The notes: generated by a model not told the origin, from the letters alone. A stretch of 64,000 bases of DNA from Pseudomonas helleri (GCF_009600315.1 NZ_WIWC01000020.1:1-64000), one strand, 5' to 3'. Shown: positions 7,875 through 17,025, numbered from the stretch's first letter. A program made the numbers and translations.

Positions 7875-9491
7875 CTAACCGTTGCGATGGGCGGAGCGAC
7901 GAATTAATCCGATGACCGGGAGCAGACCGACCAGCACCAACGTCAGCGCAGGCAAAGAAGCCCGCGCCCATTCACCTTCACTGGTCATCTCAAAAATGCG
8001 CACCGCCAGCGTATCCCAACCAAATGGACGCATCAGCAGGGTTGCAGGCATCTCTTTGAGCACATCGACAAACACCAACAACGCGGCGCTCAAGGTGCCA
8101 GGCAGTAATAACGGCAGATACACTTTGAAAAAAAGTCGTGGACCGCTGACGCCCAAACTCCGGGCAGCCTCAGGCAATGAAGGACGAATGCGCGCCAGAC
8201 TGCTTTCAAGCGGGCCATAGGCCACCGCGATAAAGCGCACCAGATACGCCAGCAGCAAGGCTGACAGGCTGCCGAGCAAGAGCGGCTTGCCCGCCCCACC
8301 CAACCAGCCCGACAGTGGAATCACCAGCTCACGATCCAGATAGCTGAAAGCCAGCATGATGGAGACCGCCAGCACTGAACCCGGCAGGGCATAGCCCAGA
8401 TTCGCCAGACTGACCCCGGCGCGGATCGCAGGAGTGGGAGCCTGACGGCGGGCAAACGCCAGCACCAATGCAACGCTGACCGTGATCAACGCGGCCATGG
8501 CACCTAAATACAAGGTATGCACGATCAGCCCGGTGTAACGCTCATCCAGGTCAAAGCGTCCGCGCTGCCAGAACCACACCACCAGTTGCAGCATGGGAAT
8601 CACAAATGCACAGGCAAAGACCAGCAAGCACCAACCGCTGGCCAACCATGCTTTGGGACCACGCAAGTGATACAACGCCTTGACCCGTGGACGCTCGTTG
8701 CTGGCCCGGCTGGCACCCCGTGCGCGGCGTTCGCCGTACAGCACCACCATGACCACCAGCAACAACAAACTGGCCAATTGCGCAGCCGTCGACAGGCTGA
8801 AGAATCCGTACCAGGTTTTGTAGATGGCGGTGGTAAAGGTGTCGAAATTAAACACCGACACCGCGCCGAAATCAGCAAGGGTTTCCATCAAGGCCAGAGC
8901 CACACCCGCCCCAATCGCCGGGCGGGCCATCGGCAAGGCGACTCTCCAGAACGCTTGCCACGGGCTTTGGCCCAGCACGCGAGCGGCTTCCATCAAACCT
9001 TTGCCCTGGGCGAGAAATGCCGTACGCGCCAGCAGGTAAACGTAGGGATAGAACACCAGAATCAGCACGATGATCACGCCGCCGGTGGACCGCACCCTCG
9101 GCAGGCGCAGGCCCATGCCAAACCATTCACGCAGCAGGGTCTGCACGGGCCCGGCAAAATCCAGCAGGCCGACAAAAACAAACGCCAGCACATAGGCCGG
9201 GATCGCGAAGGGCAGCATCAGCGCCCAGTCCAGCCAACGCCTGCCGGGGAATTCGCACAAGCTGGTCAACCACGCGAGGCTGACACCCAGCAGCGTCACG
9301 CCAATACCGACCCCGACGATCAACGTCAGGGTATTGCCCAGCAAACGCGGCATTTGCGTGTCCCAGAGGTGGCTCCAGATCTGCGTGTCGATACTTTGCC
9401 AGGAGAGCAACAGGACGCTTAGCGGTAACAGCACTAGAGCAGCAATGGTAAAAACCAGCGGATACCAGCGACGTTGGGCAGGATGGGCCAC
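7875..9491 (-). CDS. Ferric iron ABC transporter permease (FbpB-type, fused double unit)
   Basis: The protein of about 538 residues has two homologous permease halves, each with about six membrane spans and a cytoplasmic coupling loop (EAARVLGQSPWQAFWRVALPMARP in the first, EAARSLGVSGPRLFFKVYLPLLLPG in the second). It belongs to the iron(III) thiamine-type ABC permeases. I chose GTG 9491, with GAGAG about 6 bases upstream, because the longer frame from 9647 reads through a palindromic repeat and adds 52 low-complexity residues. Its binding protein is just upstream. The ATPase gene is absent here. Confidence 0.85.
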   Translation of the reverse strand: MAHPAQRRWYPLVFTIAALVLLPLSVLLLSWQSIDTQIWSHLWDTQMPRLLGNTLTLIVGVGIGVTLLGVSLAWLTSLCEFPGRRWLDWALMLPFAIPAYVLAFVFVGLLDFAGPVQTLLREWFGMGLRLPRVRSTGGVIIVLILVFYPYVYLLARTAFLAQGKGLMEAARVLGQSPWQAFWRVALPMARPAIGAGVALALMETLADFGAVSVFNFDTFTTAIYKTWYGFFSLSTAAQLASLLLLVVMVVLYGERRARGASRASNERPRVKALYHLRGPKAWLASGWCLLVFACAFVIPMLQLVVWFWQRGRFDLDERYTGLIVHTLYLGAMAALITVSVALVLAFARRQAPTPAIRAGVSLANLGYALPGSVLAVSIMLAFSYLDRELVIPLSGWLGGAGKPLLLGSLSALLLAYLVRFIAVAYGPLESSLARIRPSLPEAARSLGVSGPRLFFKVYLPLLLPGTLSAALLVFVDVLKEMPATLLMRPFGWDTLAVRIFEMTSEGEWARASLPALTLVLVGLLPVIGLIRRSAHRNG

Positions 9492-9520
9492 AAAAAACTC
9501 TCGAAAAGTGGTGAATGCAG

Positions 9521-9624
9521 CCCTCACCCTAGCCCTCTCCCAAAGGGAGAGGGAACTGATTTGAGGTGTATCGAAGATCTGCTTTAGTCCCCTCTCCCTC
9601 CGGGAGAGGGCTAGAGTGAGGGGC
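9521..9624. repeat. Paired palindromic repeat, family C, copy 1
   Basis: The left unit (CCCTCACCCTAGCCCTCTCCC, an internal hairpin closing on GGGAGAGGG) and the right unit (CCCTCTCCC, then GGGAGAGGGCTAGAGTGAGGGGC) are inverted copies about 30 bases apart. They lie between the iron-binding protein and permease genes. A second copy is at 59182-59289. In one frame it reads as an open N-terminal extension of the permease. Confidence 0.85.
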
Positions 9625-9630
9625 TTTTGA

Positions 9631-10632
9631 TTAATTCCAGCCCGCACGATCCATCATGCGTATCGCTTCAGCTTGCCGCTTGCCAGCCACTTCAACCGGC
9701 AGTGCATCGGCCTTGAAAGTGCCCCAGCTGGCCACTTCGGCCGAAGGCGCAACCGCGGGGTTAGCTGGAAATTCCTGATTGGTACCGGCAAAAATCGCCT
9801 GAGCTTCAGGCGTGGTCATCCATTCCACCAGCGCCTTGGCGGCTTCAGGATGCGGTGCGTATTTGGTCAAACCGATTCCCGACAAGTTGACGTGCACCCC
9901 ACGGTCCGCCTGATTAGGCCAGAACAGTTTCACTCCCAGATCGGGCTTTTGCTTGTGCAGGCGGCCGTAGTAATAGGTATTGACGATGCCGACGTCGCAT
10001 TGCCCGGCGTTGATGGCTTCAAGCACCGCAATGTCATCGGAGAACACGTCAGTGGACAGGTTATTGACCCAGCCCTTGAGAATTTGCTCGGTTTTATCCG
10101 GGCCATTAACTTCGATCATCGTGGCGGTGAGCGACTGGTTGTAGACCTTTTTAGCCGTACGAAGGCACAGGCGCCCTTCCCACTTTTCGTCGGCAAGTGC
10201 TTCGTAAGTCGACAGTTCTTCGGGTTTTACCCGGTCGGTGGCATAGGCAATGGTCCGCGCACGCAGGCTCAGGCCTGTCCACTGATGGGTCGAAGAGCGG
10301 TATTGAGGCGGGATGTTTTGATCAATCACGTCGGACTTGAGCGGCTGCAAAATGCCCATTTGTTCGGCTTGCCAAAGGTTACCGGCGTCTACGGTGAGCA
10401 ACAGATCGGCGGTGGCGTTTTCGCCTTCGGCCTTGATGCGCTGCATAAGCGGCGCTTCCTTATCGGTGATGAACTTGACCTTGACCCCGGTCTTGGCGGT
10501 GTAAGCATCAAATACCGGCTTGATCAGCTCATCGATACGCGAGGAATACACCACCACTTCATCGGCAGCAGACACACTGCTCGCAAAAACGGTAAGGGCC
10601 AGGGCAGTCAGTAGACGCTTGGGTACCAGCAT
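9631..10632 (-). CDS. Periplasmic ferric iron-binding protein of an ABC transporter
   Basis: The 333-residue protein has a signal peptide ([17 protein letters not shown], cut near residue 23) and a class II binding-protein fold beginning [21 protein letters not shown]. The pair of tyrosines in NTYYYGR is the known iron ligand of FbpA/FutA proteins. It delivers Fe(III) to the permease encoded downstream. The spacing is interrupted by the family C repeat, which may lower permease expression. It is the equivalent of PAO1 PA5217 by position. Confidence 0.88.
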   Translation of the reverse strand: MLVPKRLLTALALTVFASSVSAADEVVVYSSRIDELIKPVFDAYTAKTGVKVKFITDKEAPLMQRIKAEGENATADLLLTVDAGNLWQAEQMGILQPLKSDVIDQNIPPQYRSSTHQWTGLSLRARTIAYATDRVKPEELSTYEALADEKWEGRLCLRTAKKVYNQSLTATMIEVNGPDKTEQILKGWVNNLSTDVFSDDIAVLEAINAGQCDVGIVNTYYYGRLHKQKPDLGVKLFWPNQADRGVHVNLSGIGLTKYAPHPEAAKALVEWMTTPEAQAIFAGTNQEFPANPAVAPSAEVASWGTFKADALPVEVAGKRQAEAIRMMDRAGWN

Positions 10633-10761
10633 GGGAGGCGGTCTCTCGTGATGCGAATCGGGTGTAAATGGTAGTGAATCACATTTGCCATCTCAACCGA
10701 ACTCGCCCCCGAGCCGTTACTGAATGTTACAGAAAAAGAAGAAGCGGCTTAAGCGCCACTA

Positions 10762-11985
10762 TCACGCCTTGGCCAACGGCGGTAAATCGCCGCTCAAGCC
10801 CAGCGCTTGGCGTACGAACAAGGCTTTCGCTTCAGGCATTTTATCGACCCACTTCAAACCGGTATTGCGTACCAGCCGCGCCGTGAGCGAATCGGACTGG
10901 AACAGTCGCTCAAAACCCTCCATCGCGGCCATCAGCGCCAAATTATGCGGCATACGTCGACGCTCATAACGGCTCAGTACTCGTACATCCGCCAGACGTT
11001 CGCCACGGTCAGCTGCGTGTAGCAGCACGTCGGCCAGCACGGCGGCATCCAGAAACCCAAGATTCACGCCTTGTCCGGCCAGGGGATGAATGGTGTGCGC
11101 CGCATCGCCGATCAGGGCGAGGCCTTCAGCTACGTAACGTTTGGCATGACGCTGACGCAACGGAACGCACACCCTTGGATCAGCACTGAGCACGCTGCCC
11201 AGTCGCCCCTCAAAAGCGAATTCCAGCTCGCGGCAAAACGCCTCGTCATCCAGCGCCATTAATTGCTCAGCCTGTTCAGGCGTGGTCGACCAGACAATCG
11301 AACACCAATCTTGCTCGCCTTCGCGTTCCAAAGGCAGAAATGCCAATGGCCCGTGGTCAGTAAACCGCTGCCAGGCAGTTCGCTGATGCGTTTGCGCGCA
11401 GCGCACACTGGTCACGATGGCGTGATGCTGGTAATCCCACTCGCGAGTCTCGCAGCCGGTCAGGCGGCGCACAGCAGAGTTGGCCCCGTCGGCAGCAATG
11501 ACCAGTGGCGCACGCAAGGTGCGGCCATCGGCCAAGGTCAGCAGCCAGTCGTCACCCGAGCGGCGCATTTGCTCAAGGCGCGCATTGGCCAGCATTTCAA
11601 TGTCAGTCTCCTGCAAAGACTCCAGCAACGCGTCCTGTACCACTCGGTTTTCGACAATATGCCCCAGCACCTCGGCATGCACACTGGCTGCCGAAAAGTG
11701 AATCTGCCCGGTGCCGCTGCCATCCCACACATGCATGTGCGAGTACGGGCTAACACGCCGCCCAGTGATGCCGTCCCACGCACCCAGACGCTCAAGAATG
11801 CGTTGGCTGGCCGCCGATAGTGCGCTCACGCGAGGCTCGAAAGGGTCTTGGGCCGTGAAGGGTTTAACGCTCAGCGGGCTGCCATCCAGCAACAGGATGT
11901 TAAGTCCGCTGTTTTGGAGCGCCAGCGCCAGGGCGCTTCCGACCATTCCGGCCCCAACAATCAGCAAATCTGCGCGCATTTCCAT
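10762..11985 (-). CDS. ubiI: Ubiquinone biosynthesis flavin hydroxylase (VisC/UbiI type)
   Basis: The 407-residue FAD monooxygenase has the dinucleotide motif LLIVGAGMVGSALALAL, the DG motif VIAADGANSAVRR and the GD motif LALIGDAAHTIHPLAGQGVNLG. Members hydroxylate the quinone ring during ubiquinone synthesis. Its position downstream of ubiH, as for visC in E. coli and PA5221, supports UbiI (C5 hydroxylation). ATG codons at 11985 and 11979 are both possible starts. It follows ubiH by 77 bases and is probably the last gene of the ygfB-pepP-ubiH-ubiI operon. Confidence 0.85.
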   Translation of the reverse strand: MEMRADLLIVGAGMVGSALALALQNSGLNILLLDGSPLSVKPFTAQDPFEPRVSALSAASQRILERLGAWDGITGRRVSPYSHMHVWDGSGTGQIHFSAASVHAEVLGHIVENRVVQDALLESLQETDIEMLANARLEQMRRSGDDWLLTLADGRTLRAPLVIAADGANSAVRRLTGCETREWDYQHHAIVTSVRCAQTHQRTAWQRFTDHGPLAFLPLEREGEQDWCSIVWSTTPEQAEQLMALDDEAFCRELEFAFEGRLGSVLSADPRVCVPLRQRHAKRYVAEGLALIGDAAHTIHPLAGQGVNLGFLDAAVLADVLLHAADRGERLADVRVLSRYERRRMPHNLALMAAMEGFERLFQSDSLTARLVRNTGLKWVDKMPEAKALFVRQALGLSGDLPPLAKA

Positions 11986-12062
11986 GCTTTAAGCCTGTCT
12001 CGTGAGCGGCCATGACCGCATCTGAAAAAAGAGTTCGACCCGGCACTGAGTGCCGAGCGTCA

Positions 12063-13250
12063 TCAACTGTCTGCGCGGGTGCCCAAGCCCATGGCCTGAC
12101 GGGCAAACCAGCGTTTGGCAGGGGGCATCAGGTCGAGGCCCAGCAAGCCAAGGTTGCGGCCCAGCGATATCAGCGTTTGATCGCTTCCAAACAAACGCGT
12201 CACCTGGTCCGAGAAACCTATGGTCAGTTGCTGGTCCGGCGTCTGACGCTGTTGATAACTCAATAGCGTCGCCAAATCGCCGGGGGTTTTGTCGCTCGCC
12301 AACAGCACATCCGCCAACGCCTGAGCATCGCGCAGCGACAGGTTGAAGCCCTGCCCCGCAATCGGGTGCAGGCTGTGAGCCGCATTACCCAACACCGCCA
12401 GATGCGGCCGTACTTGCTCTTGCGCCTCGACCAGTGTCAGCGGGTATAAATGCCGCGCACCCACTTGTTTGAGCGTGCCCAGACGATAGCCGAACACGTC
12501 CTGCAACTCGCGCAAAAAGCTTCGCTCGTCCATCTCTGCCAGGCGTTTGGCGTCCATTCCCAGACGCGTCCACACCAATGCACAACGATTGTCGGGCAAG
12601 GGCAGCAAGGCCATCGGCCCTTCGTCGGTGAAGCGTTCAAACGCCATACCATCATGGGGTTGGCTGGGGGTGATGTTGGCAATCAGCGCGCTTTGGTCGT
12701 AAGGGCGCTTGCGCACATGGATACCCAACTGTTCGCGCAATCCCGAACGCCCGCCATCAGCCAGTACCGCAAGGTCGCAGTCGAGCGAGGTTTCGTCGTT
12801 GAGGGTCAAACGGTAGCCCGAGTCCATCGGCTGCATGTGGGTAACTTCTGCCGGACATCGCCAGCTGATCACCTCAGGGTCCAGCCCTTTCCACAAACAT
12901 TGACCCAGCCAGGCGTTTTCGACCACGTAGCCCAAGGCCGGAACACCCTCTTCACGAGCGGATAAGCGGGCGGTGGAGAAGCGACCGCGATCAGAAACGT
13001 GAATATCCATGATCGGCTCGGCACGCTCGGCAATCGCCGACCACACGCCCATACGCTCATAGATAAGGCGGGCACCATAGCTGAGTGCCGAAGAGCGGGC
13101 GTCATAACTGGGCTGGTAACTGTTGCCGGGCGCAAAGGGTTCGATCAGGACGATTTTCCACCCGCGTGCCTTCGCCCCGGACTGCAACGCCAAGGCCAGG
13201 CTGGCGCCGACCAGACCGCCGCCAATGATTGCCAGACTGACACGACTCAT
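12063..13250 (-). CDS. ubiH: 2-octaprenyl-6-methoxyphenol hydroxylase
   Basis: The 395-residue FAD monooxygenase shares its fold with UbiI: LAIIGGGLVGASLALAL at the N-terminus, LAVLADGGRSGLRE in the middle and LAVLGNAAHSLHPIAGQGFNL for FAD binding. It hydroxylates C1 of the ubiquinone precursor. Its ATG overlaps the pepP stop by 4 bases (ATGA), so the two are translationally coupled. This pepP-ubiH order is conserved in many gammaproteobacteria. Confidence 0.9.
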   Translation of the reverse strand: MSRVSLAIIGGGLVGASLALALQSGAKARGWKIVLIEPFAPGNSYQPSYDARSSALSYGARLIYERMGVWSAIAERAEPIMDIHVSDRGRFSTARLSAREEGVPALGYVVENAWLGQCLWKGLDPEVISWRCPAEVTHMQPMDSGYRLTLNDETSLDCDLAVLADGGRSGLREQLGIHVRKRPYDQSALIANITPSQPHDGMAFERFTDEGPMALLPLPDNRCALVWTRLGMDAKRLAEMDERSFLRELQDVFGYRLGTLKQVGARHLYPLTLVEAQEQVRPHLAVLGNAAHSLHPIAGQGFNLSLRDAQALADVLLASDKTPGDLATLLSYQQRQTPDQQLTIGFSDQVTRLFGSDQTLISLGRNLGLLGLDLMPPAKRWFARQAMGLGTRADS

Positions 13251-14581
13251 GCTGCGCTCATCCGCGCAGAGGCCATCAAAGCTTCGATTTCAGCGACGGT
13301 TTTGGGCACATCGCCAGTCAGAATTTCACAGCCATTTTTAGTGACCACGACGTCATCCTCAATGCGTACACCAATGCCGCGCCACTTCTTGGCAACCTGC
13401 ATATTGGAGGGGCTGATGTAGATACCCGGTTCTACCGTCAAGGTCATGCCGGGCTCCAGCACACGCCATTCACCGCCGACCTTGTATTCACCGACATCGT
13501 GTACATCAAGCCCCAGCCAGTGCCCGGCGCGGTGCATATAAAAGGATTTATAGGCTTCGCTGGCGATCAATTCATTAACATCGCCCTGTAACAAACCGAG
13601 TTCAACCAACCCCGCCGTGATGACCTGAACCGTGGCTTCGTGCGCCTGGTTCCAATGCTTGTTGGGTGCAATCTCGGCAAACGCGGCTTCTTGCGACGCC
13701 AGCACCAGTTCATAGATGGCTTTCTGCTCCACCGAGAACTGGCCGCTTACCGGGAACGTACGGCTGATATCGCTGGCATAGCAGTCAATCTCACAACCCG
13801 CATCTATCAACACCAGATCGCCGTCCTTGAGCAGGGCGTCGTTCTCCTGATAGTGAAGAATGCAGCTGTTATCGCCCGCAGCCACGATTGAGCCATAGGC
13901 GGGCATTTTTGCCCCGCTTTTGCGGAATTCGTAATCCAGCTCTGCTTCAAGGCTGTACTCATGCAAACCAGCCAGACTGGCCTGCATGGCACGGATGTGA
14001 GCGCGAGCCGAGATCTGCGCCGCGTGGCGCATGACTTTGATTTCAGATGCTGATTTATACAGACGCATGTCATGCAGCAGATGATCCAGCGCAACGAATT
14101 CCTCCGGTGGCTGGGCGCCCAGATCGGCCTTGGAGCGAATGCTGTTGATCCAGTCCATCAGATGGCGGTCGAAGGTCGGGTTGCTGCCCATCGCCGAATA
14201 CACCCGGTCACGCCCTTCGATCAAGCCCGGCAGGATGTCGTCAATGTCAGTGATGGGGAACGCGTCATCTGCGCCAAAGTCGCGTACAGCGCCTTCTTGA
14301 CCTGCGCGCAGGCCGTCCCACAGCTCTCGCTCGGGGTTGCGCTCGCGGCAAAACAGCACGTATTGCCCGTGGGCTCGACCGGGGATCAAGACGATCACGG
14401 CCTCAGGCTCAGGAAAGCCGCTCAGGTACTGGAAATTGCTGTCCTGACGGTAAAGGTATTCGACATCACGGTTGCGAATGGCCACTGGCGCAGCAGGCAA
14501 TATCGCGATGCTGTTAGGCCCCATCTGCTCCATCAGTGCCTTGCGGCGACGTGTGTATTCCGATTTCGGGATATGGATCAT
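13247..14581 (-). CDS. pepP: Xaa-Pro aminopeptidase P
   Basis: The 444-residue protein has an N-terminal creatinase-like domain and a C-terminal pita-bread metalloprotease domain. Metal ligands appear in DAGCEIDCYASDISRTFP, HRAGHWLGLDVHD, TVEPGIY and GVRIEDDVVV. It removes N-terminal residues preceding proline and is cytosolic. It lies 29 bases downstream of ygfB and overlaps ubiH by 4 bases. Confidence 0.95.
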   Translation of the reverse strand: MIHIPKSEYTRRRKALMEQMGPNSIAILPAAPVAIRNRDVEYLYRQDSNFQYLSGFPEPEAVIVLIPGRAHGQYVLFCRERNPERELWDGLRAGQEGAVRDFGADDAFPITDIDDILPGLIEGRDRVYSAMGSNPTFDRHLMDWINSIRSKADLGAQPPEEFVALDHLLHDMRLYKSASEIKVMRHAAQISARAHIRAMQASLAGLHEYSLEAELDYEFRKSGAKMPAYGSIVAAGDNSCILHYQENDALLKDGDLVLIDAGCEIDCYASDISRTFPVSGQFSVEQKAIYELVLASQEAAFAEIAPNKHWNQAHEATVQVITAGLVELGLLQGDVNELIASEAYKSFYMHRAGHWLGLDVHDVGEYKVGGEWRVLEPGMTLTVEPGIYISPSNMQVAKKWRGIGVRIEDDVVVTKNGCEILTGDVPKTVAEIEALMASARMSAA

Positions 14582-14610
14582 GGGCAGACGGGTTCCCTCT
14601 TGGCGATCAA

Positions 14611-15165
14611 TCAGTGCAGTGAAGGCTTGGCAGCCGGCGCGTCGGTTTTTTTGGTTTCAGTAAACAGCAACAACGGCGCGACACGCAGGTATTCCATTAC
14701 TTCCATGTAGTCGGTTTCGCCGTCTTCGGACTCTTCCAGGGCGTCTTGCACCTGAGAAATAGCCGCCAGGTCGCGCAGCACTTCGCTGGCTTCTTCGCTC
14801 ATCGCATATTCGCGACGGGTCAGACCGAAACCACTCAGGAAACCGCGGCACCACTCACCCAGCGCGGCAGCGCGCTCGGGCAGCGGAGCATCGTCGGTCG
14901 GCAACAACAGTACGACAGTCATGTCGTCACTGGTCAGTTCACCTTTGACCATCTCTTGCAAACCGATCAGGGCATTGCGTACGTTGTCCTGCGGCTCGCC
15001 GGAAAGTAGCTCGGTGGCTTCAGCCAACCAGCTATCGTTATCAAAACCGGCGCCAGCACAACTGCGGCCCAATAAATGGCCGTGCAGTTCAGCAGGCGAG
15101 ACGGAATGACCGCTGGCAGTCAGCAGGGTTACAAAGGCTTGATACGGGGAATTCTGAATAGGCAT
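14611..15165 (-). CDS. UPF0149/YgfB family protein
   Basis: The 184-residue acidic protein has family features: [18 protein letters not shown] near the start, [10 protein letters not shown] in the middle and [19 protein letters not shown] near the end. The function is not settled. In P. aeruginosa the YgfB homologue has been linked to AmpDh3 and beta-lactam response (from memory). It is the first gene of the pepP-ubiH-ubiI operon, and the 265-bp palindromic element begins 53 bases upstream of its ATG. Confidence 0.9.
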   Translation of the reverse strand: MPIQNSPYQAFVTLLTASGHSVSPAELHGHLLGRSCAGAGFDNDSWLAEATELLSGEPQDNVRNALIGLQEMVKGELTSDDMTVVLLLPTDDAPLPERAAALGEWCRGFLSGFGLTRREYAMSEEASEVLRDLAAISQVQDALEESEDGETDYMEVMEYLRVAPLLLFTETKKTDAPAAKPSLH

Positions 15166-15218
15166 GGTCAGCTAGGCGCCAAGCGGCGCTATGTCTAGAA
15201 TGGAGGCCTTGTATCGTA

Positions 15219-15483
15219 GGGTCTGTGCCCGTTTCAATGCAAGCCGCGTCGCTGGGTCAAATTTAGCCAGGCAAGGCGCAGAGCGAAGGGAATGGTTGTT
15301 CCCTTCCGAAGCTCTGCAACACAGCCTGGCTAAATTTGACACGCGACCGGAAGGGACGAAAGCCCATGTGGCGCAGGGCGGCGTTGCTCGAAGCTTATTT
15401 GGGACAACCAAACTACGCTTCTCGCGCCTTGCCCTGCACCACGTGGGCTTTCGTCGCGGCTGCATTGAAACGGGCACAGACCC
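15219..15483. mobile_element. 265-bp MITE-like element with perfect 23-bp terminal inverted repeats
   Basis: The ends 15219-15241 and 15461-15483 are perfect 23-bp inverted repeats (GGGTCTGTGCCCGTTTCAAT and onward), extended by GCCGCG with a one-base slip. TA lies directly outside both ends, as in target duplications of IS630/mariner-type elements. Two internal hairpins fill it. One has 17-bp perfect arms 15256-15272 / 15324-15340, with a further GCAGAGC-GAAGGGAA stem inside. The other has 16-bp arms 15355-15370 / 15440-15455 with one mismatch. It can fold as a three-way junction. No credible protein is encoded. It lies between the divergent ygfB and zapB-like genes. Confidence 0.75.
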
Positions 15484-15565
15484 TAGCATCGGCAGACGAG
15501 CCAGACCATCAAGGCGTCAATACGGTTGGCTTTCACCCTCCATCCGAAAAACACAGTAGGACCCA

Positions 15566-15775
15566 ATGGAAGACACTGACCTGCATGCACTGATGGCTAG
15601 ACTTGAATTACTGATTGCCCGAGTCGAGCAACTTAACCGCCAAAACGGACTCTTAGTAGCTCAGGAAAAGACTTGGCGCGAGGAACGCGCGCACCTCATT
15701 GAAAAAAACGAAATCGCCCGACACAAGGTGGAATCGATGATTTCGCGCCTCAAAGCCCTGGAGCAAGACTCATGA
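15566..15775 (+). CDS. ZapB-like coiled-coil protein (TIGR02449 family)
   Basis: The 69-residue protein is almost entirely heptad-type coiled coil (LHALMARLELLIARVEQLNRQNGLL and onward, rich in Leu, Glu, Arg). It is encoded immediately before zapA, with ATGA overlap of stop and start. Small coiled coils in this position are the pseudomonad TIGR02449 family and probably act with ZapA at the division septum. That role is inferred from context. The promoter must lie close to or within the right end of the mobile-like element. Confidence 0.8.
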   Translation: MEDTDLHALMARLELLIARVEQLNRQNGLLVAQEKTWREERAHLIEKNEIARHKVESMISRLKALEQDS

Positions 15776-16089
15776 GTTCAAGTAACAGCATTACCGTACA
15801 GATTCTCGATAAAGACTATTCGATCATGTGCCCCCAGGAAGAACGCAGCAATCTGGTGAGCGCCGCTCGATACCTGGACGGTAAAATGCGCGAAATTCGC
15901 AGCAGCGGCAAAGTGATTGGCGCCGACCGTATCGCCGTGATGGCCGCGCTGAACATCACTCACGACCTGTTGCACAAACAGGAAGTCGCTGAAGTCCAGA
16001 CCAGCGGTTCCACCCGCGAACAGGTGCGTGATCTGCTTGAACGCGTTGATGTGGTGCTCGCCACCGATCCGAACGAACGTCAAAGCTGA
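15772..16089 (+). CDS. zapA: Cell division protein ZapA
   Basis: The 105-residue protein has the ZapA globular head (ITVQILDKDYSIMCPQEERSNLVSAARYLDGKMREIR) and a C-terminal coiled coil. ZapA crosslinks FtsZ protofilaments at the Z ring. The length is typical. Its start overlaps the stop of the ZapB-like gene, and 6S RNA follows about 30 bases after the stop, the usual gammaproteobacterial order zapA-ssrS-ygfA. Confidence 0.93.
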   Translation: MSSSNSITVQILDKDYSIMCPQEERSNLVSAARYLDGKMREIRSSGKVIGADRIAVMAALNITHDLLHKQEVAEVQTSGSTREQVRDLLERVDVVLATDPNERQS

Positions 16090-16115
16090 TTCAAAAGGTT
16101 TCTTTGGGGTATACT
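16087..16115 (+). promoter_or_regulatory. Candidate sigma-70 promoter of 6S RNA
   Basis: TATACT (16110-16115) is a near-consensus -10 about 5 bases upstream of the predicted 6S RNA 5' end. TGATTC (16087-16092) at 17-bp spacing is a weak -35 and overlaps the zapA stop codon. Confidence 0.55.
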
Positions 16116-16119
16116 CGCG

Positions 16120-16300
16120 CCACTCCCTGAGGTATTCGCCAGTTAGCGATGTCCCTGAGCCGATTCGCACTACCCTGGAGCTTGCACGTTGGGCCGGTGT
16201 GCATGTCCGCTAGACGGAAAGCCTTAAGGTCTACTGCAACTTCCACCTTGAACTTTCGGGTTCAAGGGCCAAGCCGACAGCGGTACGTCGGGGAGCCTGA
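16120..16300 (+). ncRNA. ssrS: 6S RNA
   Basis: The segment between zapA and the 5-FTHF cyclo-ligase gene begins ACTCCCTGAGGTATTCGCC. It contains the conserved GTCCCTGAGCCGAT block, the GACGGAAAGCCTTAAGGTCT block and the CTTGAACTTTCGGGTTCAAGG hairpin, and closes with a strand complementary to the 5' arm. These match Pseudomonas 6S RNA as I remember it. 6S RNA mimics an open promoter and sequesters sigma-70 RNA polymerase in stationary phase. The ends are approximate. Confidence 0.9.
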
Positions 16301-16382
16301 TTTCTTTATCCATGCCAGCTTCTTGCTGGCATTGATTTTTACGAGCACCGCCCGGTGACTCGACTGTGAAGTGCCCGCCACC

Positions 16383-16982
16383 ATGACCGAACCGGTGACA
16401 CGCCCGCAACTTCGACGCCAACTGCGCAAAGCCCGCCGCGAGCTATCGCCCTGCGAGCAACGCCAAGCCGCCCGCGGCCTGTATCGGCAATTGGCGCAAC
16501 ACCCGCTGTTTCGCCGCGCCAGACACATTGCCCTGTACTTGCCAACAGACGGTGAAATCGACCCGCGCCTGCTGCTAAAAGAAGCTCAACGACGGGGCAA
16601 GACCACCTACCTGCCGGTGCTGAGCGCGTGGCCTAACACCAAAATGGTGTTTCAACGTATCACGCCCGGCGAGAAGCTTATGCCCAACCGCTTTCGCATT
16701 CTTGAACCGCGCATTAATAGCGCACGTCAACGCAAGGTCTGGACGCTAGACCTGGTGCTGTTGCCACTGGTTGGATTTGATGCGACGGGAGGACGGCTGG
16801 GCATGGGCGGCGGTTTTTACGACCGTAGCCTGGCTTATCTGGCGCGCCGCCAAAACTGGCGCAAGCCAACATTGCTGGGGCTGGCCCATGAGTGCCAAAA
16901 AGTCGCGAGCCTGAATCAGGCCAGCTGGGATGTACCGCTGCAAGGCACCGTCTCGGACAAACGCTGGTACGTCGCCCACTGA
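16383..16982 (+). CDS. fau: 5-formyltetrahydrofolate cyclo-ligase
   Basis: The protein of about 199 residues has the ATP/folate motif GMGGGFYDRSL and the basic N-terminal region RRQLRKARRELS. It converts 5-formyl-THF to 5,10-methenyl-THF with ATP. ATG 16383 was preferred. An in-frame GTG at 16371 would add four residues, and neither start has a strong ribosome site. It lies immediately downstream of 6S RNA, and read-through from that promoter is known to express it in other bacteria. Confidence 0.92.
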   Translation: MTEPVTRPQLRRQLRKARRELSPCEQRQAARGLYRQLAQHPLFRRARHIALYLPTDGEIDPRLLLKEAQRRGKTTYLPVLSAWPNTKMVFQRITPGEKLMPNRFRILEPRINSARQRKVWTLDLVLLPLVGFDATGGRLGMGGGFYDRSLAYLARRQNWRKPTLLGLAHECQKVASLNQASWDVPLQGTVSDKRWYVAH

Positions 16983-17025
16983 CAGCTGAGGCATCACTCA
17001 AAAGCGATGCCCGAACCCCAAATGC

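Noticed and set aside
9492..9647. N-terminal extension of the iron permease reading from 9647
   Set aside because: The extra 52 residues come from the family C repeat, and GTG 9491 has a better ribosome site and a normal permease N-terminus.
10730..10763. Terminator after ubiI
   Set aside because: The apparent stem around GCTTAAGC does not extend by good pairing, so the T-rich stretch is not enough to call a terminator.
15172..15593. Several overlapping frames on both strands through the palindromic element
   Set aside because: They arise from the inverted-repeat structure, have no ribosome sites and resemble no protein. They are over-annotation artefacts.
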